Shown: positions 8,732-17,782 of the stretch, piece after piece
Layout of the letters: every line of letters starts with the position of its first letter
Numbering within the stretch: the first letter of the stretch is position 1
Assembly: GCA_016933115.1 (NCBI GenBank)
Contig: JAFGBL010000249.1
Location: forward strand, 1 to 32,238
From: Bacteroidales bacterium
GTDB lineage: Bacteria > Bacteroidota > Bacteroidia > Bacteroidales > JAADJA01
Length of the DNA stretch: 32,238 nucleotides
Reading direction: 5' to 3'
The notes under the pieces: model-generated
Database searches by the model: none
Told to the model about the DNA's origin: nothing
What the model saw: only the letters and a program-made list of their open reading frames with translations
Translations under genes and position numbers: made by a program

Positions 8732-9844
8732 ATGCAGTTTATTGATTTAAAAGCACAACAAGACAGGATTAAAGATAAGATCGATGCCAATATTCAGAAA
8801 GTATTGGCCCATGGCAAATATATCATGGGGCCCGAAGTTAAGGAACTTGAAAATATTTTGGCAGATTATACGGGTACCAAATATGCCATTGGTGTTGCAA
8901 GCGGAACAGATGCTTTATTGATGCCGCTGATGGCTTACGATATAGGCCCGGGAGATGCCATTTTCACTGTTTCCTTTACTTTTATCGCGACCGCAGAGGT
9001 CATACAGTTACTTGGAGCTACCCCGGTATTTGTTGACATTGATGGCGACACTTACAACATGGATACTTCCAAACTGGAAGAGGCAATTAAAAAGGTAAAA
9101 GCCGAAGGTAAATTGAACCCAAAAGGAATCATTCCTGTTGATTTATTTGGACAGCCGGCAGATTATGATGAGATCAACGCCATTGCCAGAAAATACGGTT
9201 TGTTTGTTTTGGAAGATGCAGCCCAGGGTTTCGGTGGAGTTTATAAAGGCAAAAAGGCCTGTTCGCTGGCGGATATAGCTGGTACCAGTTTCTTTCCTGC
9301 CAAACCACTTGGTACTTATGGCGACGGTGGTATGTGTTTTACCGACGATGCAGATATGATCAATAAACTCGAATCGATCAGGGTTCATGGCAAGGGTTCC
9401 GATAAATACGACAATATAAGGATTGGGATCAACGGTCGGCTTGATACCCTGATGGCAGCCATCCTGCTGCCCAAAGCGGAAATTTTTGAAGAAGAGGTTC
9501 AGTTGAGGCAGAAAGTAGCCAATCGCTATAACGAAATGCTGAAAGGATACGTGAAAACTCCCTACGTAAAAGAGTACAATATTTCTTCCTGGGCCCAGTA
9601 TTCCATCCTCCATCCCGATCGCGAAAAAGTAATGGAAGGACTGAAAAATGAAGGTATCCCTACAGCAATTTATTACCCAAAACCATTACATTTACAGGAA
9701 GCGTTTAAAGGTTTGGGATATCGGTTTGGGGATTTGAAAGTAAGTGAGAAAATTGCCGTCGAAATATTCAGTATCCCAATGCATCCTTATTTAAATCATG
9801 AGGATCAGGACAAAATTGTGGATGCCATTAAAAAATATGCTTAA
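8732..9844 (+). CDS. wbpE: DegT/DnrJ/EryC1 sugar aminotransferase (WbpE/WlbC-like)
   Basis: A 370-residue PLP-dependent sugar aminotransferase, the typical length. It opens with MQFIDLKAQQ, as WbpE/WlbC proteins do. The cofactor site is readable: SGTDAL near residue 55, EDAAQGFGG near 160, and the internal-aldimine lysine in SFFPAKPLGTYGDGG near 190. It is expected to convert the 3-keto-UDP-GlcNAcA made by the oxidoreductase to the 3-amino sugar with glutamate as donor. Neighbours on both sides belong to the same pathway. A hairpin terminator follows the stop codon. Confidence 0.92.
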   Translation: MQFIDLKAQQDRIKDKIDANIQKVLAHGKYIMGPEVKELENILADYTGTKYAIGVASGTDALLMPLMAYDIGPGDAIFTVSFTFIATAEVIQLLGATPVFVDIDGDTYNMDTSKLEEAIKKVKAEGKLNPKGIIPVDLFGQPADYDEINAIARKYGLFVLEDAAQGFGGVYKGKKACSLADIAGTSFFPAKPLGTYGDGGMCFTDDADMINKLESIRVHGKGSDKYDNIRIGINGRLDTLMAAILLPKAEIFEEEVQLRQKVANRYNEMLKGYVKTPYVKEYNISSWAQYSILHPDREKVMEGLKNEGIPTAIYYPKPLHLQEAFKGLGYRFGDLKVSEKIAVEIFSIPMHPYLNHEDQDKIVDAIKKYA

Positions 9845-9864
9845 TTAAAATGAACTTGGAACAA

Positions 9865-9907
9865 AACTTCCTCAAACCTGTTTAAAGTTCTTTGAGGAAG
9901 TTTTTTT
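9865..9907 (+). terminator. Rho-independent terminator inside the operon
   Basis: Perfect 12-bp inverted repeat (AACTTCCTCAAA, 14-nt loop, TTTGAGGAAGTT) running into a run of seven T. It lies 20 bp after the aminotransferase stop and 22 bp before the dehydrogenase start, so it may attenuate the distal genes. Confidence 0.85.
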
Positions 9908-9929
9908 ATTTACCAAAACAATTAACATT

Positions 9930-11225
9930 ATGGATATCTATAAAAAATTAATCAACAAGGAAGCTAAATTATCTCTGATCGGGTTAGGATATGTAGGCCT
10001 TCCCATTGCACTTGAATTTGCCAGGAAGATTTCGGTAATCGGGTTTGATATTAGTGAAGAGCGGGTCAGAAAAATGAAACAGAAAATCGATCCCAGCGAT
10101 GAATTGAATGCCGAAGCATTTGATGGTTGTGAAATTGAATTTACCACGAATCCCCAAGATTTGAAAAAGGCATCCTTTCATATTGTTGCGGTTCCCACAC
10201 CCATAGATACCCACAATATGCCCGATTTATCACCATTAATTTCCGCAACGGAGACGGTGGGGAAAATTTTAAAAAAGGGCGACTATGTTGTTTATGAGTC
10301 AACTGTTTATCCAGGTGCCACAGAGGAAGAGTGCATACCGATTTTGGAAAAATTATCAGGCCTCAAATTTAAAAAGGATTTCAAAGTTGGATATTCTCCC
10401 GAAAGGATCAATCCTGGCGACAAGGTTCATACCCTCTCTACCGTAGTAAAAATAGTTTCAGGTTGCGATGATGAGTCCTTGGAAAACATTGCTAAGGTTT
10501 ATGAATTGGTCGTTAAGGCAGGTGTTCACCGTGCTCCCAACATGAAAGTTGCTGAAGCTGCAAAAGTGATTGAAAACACCCAGCGGGATGTAAATATCGC
10601 TTTGATGAACGAGCTTTCCATCATCTTTAACCGGATGGGAATCAACACCTATGAAGTTCTGGAAGCGGCCGGAACGAAGTGGAATTTCCTGAAATTTTAT
10701 CCGGGTCTGGTCGGAGGACACTGCATTGGCGTCGACCCCTATTACCTGGCATACAAGGCCAAGGAGTACCGTTATCATCCGCAAATTATCAATTCCGGAA
10801 GGTTTGTTAACGATTCCATGGGTTTCTACATTGCCAAGCAGTTGGTTAAAAAAATGATCGACAAAGGAAAAAAAGTGTTGAATACCAAGGTGCTGGTAAT
10901 GGGAGTTACTTTTAAGGAAGATGTGAGCGACCTTCGTAATTCTAAAGTTGCAGACCTTGTTAGTGAATTGAAATCTTACGGTGTACTGGTAGAGGTAACC
11001 GACCCTCATGCTTCATCGGAAGAAGTTAAAATGGAATACGGTTTTGAACTAACCGACGATATCGCCGATGACTACAATGCCGTGGTGGTAGCCGTGTCAC
11101 ATAAAGATTATATGGACTTGGACGAATCCTATTTCAAGTCAATCATGGCAAAAAATGGTATCTTAGTGGACGTAAAAGGAATTTACAGAAATAAGATTAA
11201 TAATCTAAGTTATTGGAGCCTCTAA
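9930..11225 (+). CDS. UDP-N-acetylhexosamine 6-dehydrogenase (WbpA/WbpO/TviB-type)
   Basis: A 431-residue nucleotide-sugar dehydrogenase that oxidises a UDP-HexNAc C6 hydroxyl to the uronic acid in two NAD-dependent steps. Visible features are the N-terminal GLGYVGLPIA dinucleotide fold, VAVPTPID, YESTVYPGATEE, GYSPERINPGD, and the catalytic cysteine in GGHCIGVDPYY near residue 265. The C-terminal domain has MGVTFKEDVSDLRNSK. The sequence is closer to the TviB/WbpO branch than to UDP-glucose dehydrogenase. With the three genes upstream it completes a 2,3-diamino-uronate pathway. Whether the substrate is UDP-GlcNAc or UDP-GalNAc cannot be read from sequence. Confidence 0.9.
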   Translation: MDIYKKLINKEAKLSLIGLGYVGLPIALEFARKISVIGFDISEERVRKMKQKIDPSDELNAEAFDGCEIEFTTNPQDLKKASFHIVAVPTPIDTHNMPDLSPLISATETVGKILKKGDYVVYESTVYPGATEEECIPILEKLSGLKFKKDFKVGYSPERINPGDKVHTLSTVVKIVSGCDDESLENIAKVYELVVKAGVHRAPNMKVAEAAKVIENTQRDVNIALMNELSIIFNRMGINTYEVLEAAGTKWNFLKFYPGLVGGHCIGVDPYYLAYKAKEYRYHPQIINSGRFVNDSMGFYIAKQLVKKMIDKGKKVLNTKVLVMGVTFKEDVSDLRNSKVADLVSELKSYGVLVEVTDPHASSEEVKMEYGFELTDDIADDYNAVVVAVSHKDYMDLDESYFKSIMAKNGILVDVKGIYRNKINNLSYWSL

Positions 11226-11232
11226 TAAAGCA

Positions 11233-12252
11233 ATGAAAGTTCTTGTTACCGGCGGAACCGGGTATATCGGATCACATACCGTTGTTGAACTGCAACAAGG
11301 CGGGTTTGAAGTGATCATAGTTGACAACCTTTCCAATTCCTATGAAAGCGTTGTGGATAATATAGAAAAAATTACCGGTATCAAGCCGGGGTTTGAAAAA
11401 TTTGACCTGACAGACCGGGATAAAACACTTGATTTTCTTAAGCACCATAAGGATTTAAAAGGGGTTATCCATTTTGCAGCCTCCAAATCAGTAGGAGAGT
11501 CGGTTGAAAAACCGTTGAAATACTACCATAACAACCTTCTCTCGTTGATCTATCTGCTTGAAGGGATGGTTCAAAATAATATTGACAACATTGTATTTTC
11601 TTCGTCCTGCACTGTTTATGGACAGCCGGATGAATTGCCGGTAACGGAAAAAGCACCTATTAAAAAAGCATGGTCTACTTATGGCCATACCAAGCAAATA
11701 TCTGAGCAGATTATTGAAAATACAAGCATTTCCAATGGAATAAAGGGTATTTTACTGAGGTATTTTAATCCCATAGGGGCGCATGATTCGGTACTTATTG
11801 GTGAACTTCCCATCGGATCTCCAGATAATTTAATTCCATTTATAACGCAGACTGCCATTGGTAAACGAGAAGTTTTAAGGGTTTTTGGAGATGATTATGA
11901 TACTCCGGATGGCACAGCGGTCCGGGACTACATTCATGTGGTCGATTTGGCCAAGGCTCATGTTGTGGCATTGAATCGGATGATTACCGGTAAAAATCAG
12001 GCAAAAGTTGAAATATTTAATCTGGGGACCGGTTGGGGACATTCGGTTCTTGAAGTAATAAATACTTTTGAAAAAATTTCAGGAGTGAAATTGAATTACC
12101 GCATTACCGAAAGGAGGCCGGGAGATATTGAAAAAGTTTGGGCCGACACGCAATTTGCGAATCAAGAATTGGGTTGGAAGGCATCAAAAGGCCTGGAAGA
12201 GATGATATTATCAGCCTGGAACTGGGAACTTGAACTGAAAAAGAGGGTATAA
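11233..12252 (+). CDS. galE: UDP-glucose 4-epimerase
   Basis: A 339-residue extended short-chain dehydrogenase. The NAD-binding GGTGYIGSH motif is at the N-terminus, with the IVDNLSNS segment typical of GalE. The catalytic Ser-Tyr-Lys set reads SSSCTVYG and STYGHTKQ. It interconverts UDP-Glc and UDP-Gal, and sometimes the HexNAc forms. The gene starts 7 bp after the dehydrogenase stop, in the same operon, and so supplies hexose precursor for the polysaccharide. Confidence 0.92.
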   Translation: MKVLVTGGTGYIGSHTVVELQQGGFEVIIVDNLSNSYESVVDNIEKITGIKPGFEKFDLTDRDKTLDFLKHHKDLKGVIHFAASKSVGESVEKPLKYYHNNLLSLIYLLEGMVQNNIDNIVFSSSCTVYGQPDELPVTEKAPIKKAWSTYGHTKQISEQIIENTSISNGIKGILLRYFNPIGAHDSVLIGELPIGSPDNLIPFITQTAIGKREVLRVFGDDYDTPDGTAVRDYIHVVDLAKAHVVALNRMITGKNQAKVEIFNLGTGWGHSVLEVINTFEKISGVKLNYRITERRPGDIEKVWADTQFANQELGWKASKGLEEMILSAWNWELELKKRV

Positions 12253-12284
12253 TATATTTTAACCGTAAATTAATATCGATCAGA

Positions 12285-13343
12285 ATGAAAAAAATACTCA
12301 TCACCGGAGGGGCCGGATTTATCGGATCACACGTTGTTCGGCTGTTCGTCAATAAATATCCCGATTATCACATTTACAACCTGGATAAATTGACATATGC
12401 CGGCAACCTTGAAAACCTCCTGGATATAGAAAACAAGCCCAATTATACCTTTGTCAAAGGAGATATTGTTGATGATGAATTCATCCAAAAGCTTTTTTCA
12501 GAGCATATATTTGATGGCGTCATCCATTTGGCAGCCGAATCGCATGTTGACCGGTCGATATCCAATCCTATGGAATTCATTTTCACCAATATTGTTGGTA
12601 CTGTAAATTTGTTGAATGCCGCCAAATTCAACTGGAAGGATAACATGGACAAGAAACTTTTTTATCATATTTCAACGGATGAGGTTTATGGTTCTTTGGG
12701 TGACACAGGTTATTTTACGGAAGAAACGCCCTATGATCCGCACAGCCCCTATTCGGCTTCCAAAGCCAGTTCCGACCATCTGGTCAGGGCTTATCATGAC
12801 ACCTTTGGATTGCCCGTGGTGATCTCCAACTGCTCCAACAATTATGGCCCCAACCAGTTTCCTGAAAAACTGCTTCCGTTGTTTATCCATAACATCAGGA
12901 ATAACAAGCCCTTGCCGGTTTATGGTAAAGGTGAAAATGTCAGGGATTGGCTTTTCGTTGAAGACCATGCCAATGCCATTGACCTGATCTTTCATCAGGG
13001 AAAAGTTGGAGAAACATACAATATCGGTGGCAATAACGAATGGAAAAATATTGACCTGATCATGCTGCTTTGCAAGATCATGGATAAAAAGCTGGGAAGA
13101 GAACCCGGAACTTCAAAAAAATTGATCACCTATGTAAAAGACCGTGCAGGCCACGATTTAAGGTATGCCATTGATTCTTCAAAGCTGCAACGTGAGCTAG
13201 GCTGGTCTCCATCATTGCAATTTGAAGAAGGATTAGGAATAACGGTCGATTGGTATCTCAGTCACCAGCAATGGCTTGATAGCGTGACATCAGGCGATTA
13301 TCAGAAATATTATGAAGCGCAATACGTAAAGCGAGAAAGGTAG
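12285..13343 (+). CDS. rfbB: dTDP-glucose 4,6-dehydratase
   Basis: A 352-residue dehydratase with GGAGFIGSHVVR at the N-terminus, LAAESHVDRSI, STDEVYGSLG (dehydratase Asp-Glu), the YSASKAS catalytic Tyr-Lys and NCSNNYGPNQFPEKL. These are diagnostic for RmlB. It makes dTDP-4-keto-6-deoxyglucose, the precursor of rhamnose and other 6-deoxy sugars. rfbA, rfbC and rfbD are not in the window, so the rest of the pathway must lie elsewhere or the keto sugar is used differently. The gene follows galE by 32 bp and converges on fabD with a 12-bp gap. Confidence 0.94.
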   Translation: MKKILITGGAGFIGSHVVRLFVNKYPDYHIYNLDKLTYAGNLENLLDIENKPNYTFVKGDIVDDEFIQKLFSEHIFDGVIHLAAESHVDRSISNPMEFIFTNIVGTVNLLNAAKFNWKDNMDKKLFYHISTDEVYGSLGDTGYFTEETPYDPHSPYSASKASSDHLVRAYHDTFGLPVVISNCSNNYGPNQFPEKLLPLFIHNIRNNKPLPVYGKGENVRDWLFVEDHANAIDLIFHQGKVGETYNIGGNNEWKNIDLIMLLCKIMDKKLGREPGTSKKLITYVKDRAGHDLRYAIDSSKLQRELGWSPSLQFEEGLGITVDWYLSHQQWLDSVTSGDYQKYYEAQYVKRER

Positions 13344-13355
13344 TAATTTCAGCAA

Positions 13356-14234
13356 TTAAGAATATCCCATTGTTTCAGCCTCACTGCTGATCTTCTTCAC
13401 CAGGCCCTGTAACACATTTCCTGGACCGAGTTCAGTAAATATTTTGGCACCATCTTTCACCATGTTCTGAACCGTTTGAGTCCAAAGTACCGGTGAAGTC
13501 AACTGGGCAATAAGGTTTTGCTTGATTGCTTTAGGATCGGTTGAAGGTTTGGCGTTCACATTCTGGTATACCGGGCATATCGGGATGGAAAATTCAGTTT
13601 TGTCAATTGCTTTGGCAAGTTCAATGCGTGCAGGTTCCATCAATGGTGAATGAAAGGCACCTCCGACTTTCAGGGGCAGCGCCCTGCGAGCACCTGCTTC
13701 CTTTAATTTTTCACAGGCCATTTCAATTCCTTTTACTGAACCAGAAATTACCAATTGCCCGGGGCTGTTGAAATTGGCAGGTACGACCACTTCATCAATA
13801 TTTTTCAATGTTTGTTCAACCATATGGTCATCCAGTCCAAGTATGGCTGCCATGGTTGAGGGTTCCATTTCACAAGCCTTTTGCATGGCCATAGCTCTGG
13901 CATAAACAAGCCTTAGACCATCAGAGAACGAAAGGGCCTGGTTGGCAACCAGTGCGGAGAATTCTCCCAGGGAGTGGCCGGCGACCATATCAGGCTGAAA
14001 ATGATCTCCCAGCGTTTTGGCCAGGATTACCGAATGCAGGAAAATGGCCGGCTGGGTCACTTTAGTTTGTCTTAACGCCTCGTCGGTTCCGCTGAACATA
14101 ATTTCGGTTATCCTGAAGCCGAGAATTTCATTGGCCTCTTCAAAAAGTGATCTGGCTTCTGTAGATTTTTCATAAAGGCCCTTGCCCATTCCTGAGAACT
14201 GGGCTCCCTGCCCCGGAAATATGTATGCTTTCAT
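13356..14234 (-). CDS. fabD: Malonyl-CoA:acyl carrier protein transacylase
   Basis: A 292-residue enzyme of fatty acid synthesis. The start at 14234 is chosen because the family N-terminus, MKAYIFPGQGAQFSGMG, begins there; the longer open frame to 14321 adds an unconserved tail. The nucleophile Ser88 sits in GHSLGEFSAL, the conserved arginine in VYARAMAMQ, and the catalytic histidine in GGAFHSPLM. It transfers malonyl from CoA to ACP. It is a housekeeping gene between two polysaccharide units on the opposite strand. Confidence 0.95.
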   Translation of the reverse strand: MKAYIFPGQGAQFSGMGKGLYEKSTEARSLFEEANEILGFRITEIMFSGTDEALRQTKVTQPAIFLHSVILAKTLGDHFQPDMVAGHSLGEFSALVANQALSFSDGLRLVYARAMAMQKACEMEPSTMAAILGLDDHMVEQTLKNIDEVVVPANFNSPGQLVISGSVKGIEMACEKLKEAGARRALPLKVGGAFHSPLMEPARIELAKAIDKTEFSIPICPVYQNVNAKPSTDPKAIKQNLIAQLTSPVLWTQTVQNMVKDGAKIFTELGPGNVLQGLVKKISSEAETMGYS

Positions 14235-14381
14235 TGGTCTATTTTTGAGTGGTAAAATTATAGAAATTATTGAAATGGGTTTTTGCAGTAGAAGTCCTAA
14301 TTTTATAAAACTTAATTTCAATATGATGCTTTATAACATGTACACTCAAATCGGGAAGGCAGGCTACTTTCTAAAAAATAC

Positions 14382-14413
14382 TTTTGCATTTTATGAAAAT
14401 GCATTACTTTTGC
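14382..14413 (+). promoter_or_regulatory. Promoter of the polysaccharide export operon
   Basis: A TTTTG element (14382-14386), an 18-bp spacer and TACTTTTGC (14405-14413) form one of the best matches to the Bacteroidota promoter in the window. It sits 55 bp before the Wza-like gene, in the 233 bp between divergent fabD and that gene. Confidence 0.75.
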
Positions 14414-14467
14414 CCCTTGTTTTGAAATTCAAGGGTGTAAAATTTTGTAATAAAACCAAATACGCTG

Positions 14468-15247
14468 ATGCCGGATAAAACATTTCTGCTTAAAATCATT
14501 ATATTCTTATCTCTGGGCGCCTTCATCTTTTCTTCCTGTGTTCCGATGAAAAAGCAAATTTTTATGCAGGTAAAGGAAGATACCGTTAAGTCGGAATATA
14601 TCAATGATAAAAAGATGGATTATAAGTTAAAACCCGGAAATAATTTATATGTTCAGGTAGTGAGTTTGGAGGAAGATGTCTCGGATTTTTTCAATATGGG
14701 GTATGGTTCTTCAGGAAACATGTATTATGATGCTGCTATTTATCTTAATAGCTATTCTGTGAGTGATTCTGGTTATGTTGAGATGCCTTTTTTAGGCAAA
14801 ATATACGTAAGAGGATTAACCCTGGGTGAGATAAAGGAAAATATCCAGAAAAGGGTTGATTCATATTTATATAATACTATAGTCATTGTGAAAATTGTTA
14901 ATTACAATATATCTGTTGTGGGAGAAGTAAACAGACCGGGTCAGTTTAAGATATATCAGGATAAGATTAATATATTTGAAGTATTGGGACTGGCCGGCGA
15001 CATGACGGTTTATGCCAAGAGGAATGATGTAAAAGTGATTCGTAAGACGGAGAAAGGCTCAAAAATTTATAGTTTAGATTTATTGGATGATAATGTTCTT
15101 GAATCAGAATTATACTATATTCTGCCGGATGATATTGTGTATGTTGCTCCGGTGAAGGGAAGGAACTTTGCTTTTACTTCGTTTCCCTATACTCTCGTGA
15201 TTTCATCAATTTCATTGACTATTGCCCTATTTGCGTTATTTAAATAA
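14468..15247 (+). CDS. Polysaccharide export lipoprotein (Wza family)
   Basis: A 259-residue protein with a lipoprotein signal (ILSLGAFIFSSC-type; the lipobox cysteine is in FSSCVP near residue 24). The poly-export domain begins near residue 55 (YKLKPGNNLYVQV) with the conserved SDSGYVEMPFLGKIYVRGLT, followed by an SLBB domain (VVGEVNRPGQFKIY) and a C-terminal hydrophobic helix, FPYTLVISSISLTIALFALF. Like Wza it would form the outer-membrane exit channel. It is short for Wza (about 380), as is usual for Bacteroidota homologues with one SLBB domain. The kinase gene follows after 10 bp. Confidence 0.9.
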   Translation: MPDKTFLLKIIIFLSLGAFIFSSCVPMKKQIFMQVKEDTVKSEYINDKKMDYKLKPGNNLYVQVVSLEEDVSDFFNMGYGSSGNMYYDAAIYLNSYSVSDSGYVEMPFLGKIYVRGLTLGEIKENIQKRVDSYLYNTIVIVKIVNYNISVVGEVNRPGQFKIYQDKINIFEVLGLAGDMTVYAKRNDVKVIRKTEKGSKIYSLDLLDDNVLESELYYILPDDIVYVAPVKGRNFAFTSFPYTLVISSISLTIALFALFK

Positions 15248-15257
15248 TTTTTAAAAA

Positions 15258-17744
15258 GTGGAAAGTAATATCCAAAATATACCCCAAATTCAGCAGGAAG
15301 AATCGTTTGATTATAAATCCTTGTTTTTCAAATTGTACCGTTACTGGTATTTCTTTGTTTTGACCATTTTCATTGCTCTTTTGATTGCATTCCTGTTTAA
15401 TAAGTACACCAAACCCATCTATGAAGTGCATACCACTGTATTGATCAAGGATGACCGTTCTTCTCCCGACCCGCAGGCATTAATAGGATTTGGTTTCAGG
15501 AACAGCCAGCAAAATATTGAAAATGAAATCGGGAAGTTACAGTCTTATACATTGGTAAATCAGGCAGTACGTGACCTGGATCTTGGAGTATCTTATTTTG
15601 AGGAAGATAACTTTGTTACCACCGAATTATATAAGAACAGCCCATTTGTAGTTCTTTTTGATACGATGCATCCACAGCCACTCAATGTGAAATTTAAATT
15701 GAAGATTATCTCCAATCGAAATTATACACTGGAAGCTGAAGCGAGGGATGTAAAACAATATTCGTACAAAGACTTTGAAGAAATTTCCGACCCTGAATTA
15801 CTTATAGTTTCTGATATCAGTATCGATAGTACATATGCCTTCGACCAGTTTATTTTCGGCTCAAATTATCGGTTTAAAATTGAATTGACCGATTTTTATA
15901 TCCCACAAACTGATGAAAAGAAGAATTATTACTTCCTATTCAATAATATCGATAACCTCACAAAAAGTTTTCAAGCGTTTCAGATTGAACCCATTAAAGA
16001 AGAATCTTCTATTTTAAAAATTTCACAAAAAGGAAACAGCGTTTCCAAATCCGTCGATTTTCTGAATAAGTTAACAGAGGTTTATTTGCAAAGAGATCTC
16101 GATCAAAAAAACAGGGTTGCTGATAATACGATAACATTTATTGATAGCCAGTTAGGAGATATAACGGATTCATTAAATAAGGCAGAACAGAACCTCCAGG
16201 ATTTCCGGGCAGAAAAGCAGGTGATGGACCTGGATGTGCAGGCAACCCAGGTTTTTGAACAATTAAAGATGTTGGAAAACGAAAAAGCCCAGTTGGATCT
16301 GAAGTCCAAATATTATAATACATTAAGGAATTACATTGAACAGAAGAAAGACCTTGATGATGTATTGATCATACCGAGTACCATGGGGATAGAAGATCCA
16401 ATGATCAGCCAGATGACTACTGAATTATCAAAACTTTATAGCGAAAAGGAGGAAAAGTTATATTATTCAAAACCTTCCACTCCGGCGATTAAAATTTTGG
16501 ACAAAAAAATAGAAATTACTGAAGCAACTTTATTGGAGAGTATTTATAATATTATAAATAGCTCAAATATTGCCATTAAGGATATAAATAATCGAATTAA
16601 AGAGTTAGAATCGCGTATCAACCAGTTGCCTTCTACCCAAAGAGAGCTTCTGGGTATCGAAAGAAAATTCAAGCTTAGTAATTCTCTTTACAACTATTTA
16701 CAGGAAAAACGATCAGAAGCTCAGATTACAAAGGCATCAAACGAACCGGACAATGAAGTGATCGATATTGCCAGAGACAGCGGTGGAGAGCCTGTATTTC
16801 CAAAAAAGAGCCTGAATTATATGATCGCTATTATTTTAGGTATCGTGTTACCGGTGGTTTATATTCTAGGAAAAGATTATTTTAATGACAAGATCATCGA
16901 ACGCAAGGATGTAGAAAGTATTACTGGTTTCCCAATTATCGGACACATTATCCATAGCAATAAGGATACTCAGGCAGTGGTTGCCGAATCCCCCAAATCG
17001 TCCATTGCCGAATCCTTCCGGTCGGTGCGTACCAACCTGCAGTTCATAGCTAAAGGAAATGAAAAACAAACCGTATTGATCACCTCTGATATGGTGAGTG
17101 CAGGAAAGACATTTTGCGCGATTAACCTCGCTTCTATTTTCGCTATGTACGGCAAAAAAACCCTTTTACTTGGATTTGACCTGCGGAAACCGAAAATATA
17201 TAAAGACTTTGGATTGACCAACACGGAAGGGATCAGTTCCTTCCTGATCAATAAAAGTAAACTGGAAGACATCATCCAGGTTTCACCGATTGATAATCTT
17301 GATATTGTAATGGCCGGCCCGGTTCCTCCCAATCCTTCGGAATTGATTGCCTCAGACAGAACCAATGAACTGTTTACGCGGCTTAAAGAATTGTACGATT
17401 ATATTATCATCGATTCCCCGCCGGTTGGATTGGTAACCGATGCTTTCCTCCTGATGAAATATGCCGATGCTTCGTTATTCATTGTCCGGCAGAACTATAC
17501 CAATAAAAAAGTATTCGCATCGATCATGAGCGATATTGAAAAGCGTAATATGCCCAACATCAGTATCCTGATCAACGACGTGAAACTTAACAAGGGTTCA
17601 TACGGTTACGGTTATGGCTACGGTTATGGTTATGGTTATGGTTATGGCTATGGCTATGGCTACGGTTATGGTTATGGTTATTATTCCGATGACCGGGAAT
17701 ATGACAAAGAGTCGACGGTGAAGCGGATATTTAAAAACACCTAG
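15258..17744 (+). CDS. Wzc-type tyrosine autokinase/chain-length regulator with Gly-Tyr repeat tail
   Basis: An 828-residue inner-membrane protein starting at GTG. It has a Wzz domain with a transmembrane segment near residues 32-50 (YFFVLTIFIALLIAFLF), a long coiled-coil region (about 270-500), a second membrane segment near 518-535, and a cytoplasmic BY-kinase domain. Kinase motifs are Walker A SDMVSAGKT near 608-617, Walker A' LLLGFDLRKPK and Walker B IIIDSPPVG. Walker A' has Gly where many BY-kinases have the first Asp; I believe this variant is common in the phylum. The tail holds 13 Gly-Tyr units in 17601-17684, flanked by extra tyrosines, in place of the usual tyrosine cluster. It controls polymerisation and export with the upstream lipoprotein. 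Confidence 0.92.
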   Translation: MESNIQNIPQIQQEESFDYKSLFFKLYRYWYFFVLTIFIALLIAFLFNKYTKPIYEVHTTVLIKDDRSSPDPQALIGFGFRNSQQNIENEIGKLQSYTLVNQAVRDLDLGVSYFEEDNFVTTELYKNSPFVVLFDTMHPQPLNVKFKLKIISNRNYTLEAEARDVKQYSYKDFEEISDPELLIVSDISIDSTYAFDQFIFGSNYRFKIELTDFYIPQTDEKKNYYFLFNNIDNLTKSFQAFQIEPIKEESSILKISQKGNSVSKSVDFLNKLTEVYLQRDLDQKNRVADNTITFIDSQLGDITDSLNKAEQNLQDFRAEKQVMDLDVQATQVFEQLKMLENEKAQLDLKSKYYNTLRNYIEQKKDLDDVLIIPSTMGIEDPMISQMTTELSKLYSEKEEKLYYSKPSTPAIKILDKKIEITEATLLESIYNIINSSNIAIKDINNRIKELESRINQLPSTQRELLGIERKFKLSNSLYNYLQEKRSEAQITKASNEPDNEVIDIARDSGGEPVFPKKSLNYMIAIILGIVLPVVYILGKDYFNDKIIERKDVESITGFPIIGHIIHSNKDTQAVVAESPKSSIAESFRSVRTNLQFIAKGNEKQTVLITSDMVSAGKTFCAINLASIFAMYGKKTLLLGFDLRKPKIYKDFGLTNTEGISSFLINKSKLEDIIQVSPIDNLDIVMAGPVPPNPSELIASDRTNELFTRLKELYDYIIIDSPPVGLVTDAFLLMKYADASLFIVRQNYTNKKVFASIMSDIEKRNMPNISILINDVKLNKGSYGYGYGYGYGYGYGYGYGYGYGYGYGYYSDDREYDKESTVKRIFKNT
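17601..17684 (+). repeat. Hexanucleotide GGYTAY repeat coding for (Gly-Tyr)13
   Basis: Thirteen consecutive GGT/GGC-TAT/TAC units follow a TAC codon and end with an extra TAT. The unit is 6 bp, so slippage would change the number of tyrosines without breaking the frame. Confidence 0.95.
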
Positions 17745-17782
17745 CTGTTAATTTGTTTTCGTTGAGTTAGACTATTCCAAAA

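Noticed and set aside
14235..14321. N-terminal extension of FabD
   Set aside because: The 29 extra residues before MKAYIFPGQGAQ are not FabD-like; the conserved start is at 14234.
17601..17684. CRISPR-like or on/off phase-variable repeat
   Set aside because: The repeat is coding (Gly-Tyr), has a 6-bp unit without spacers, and cannot shift the frame.
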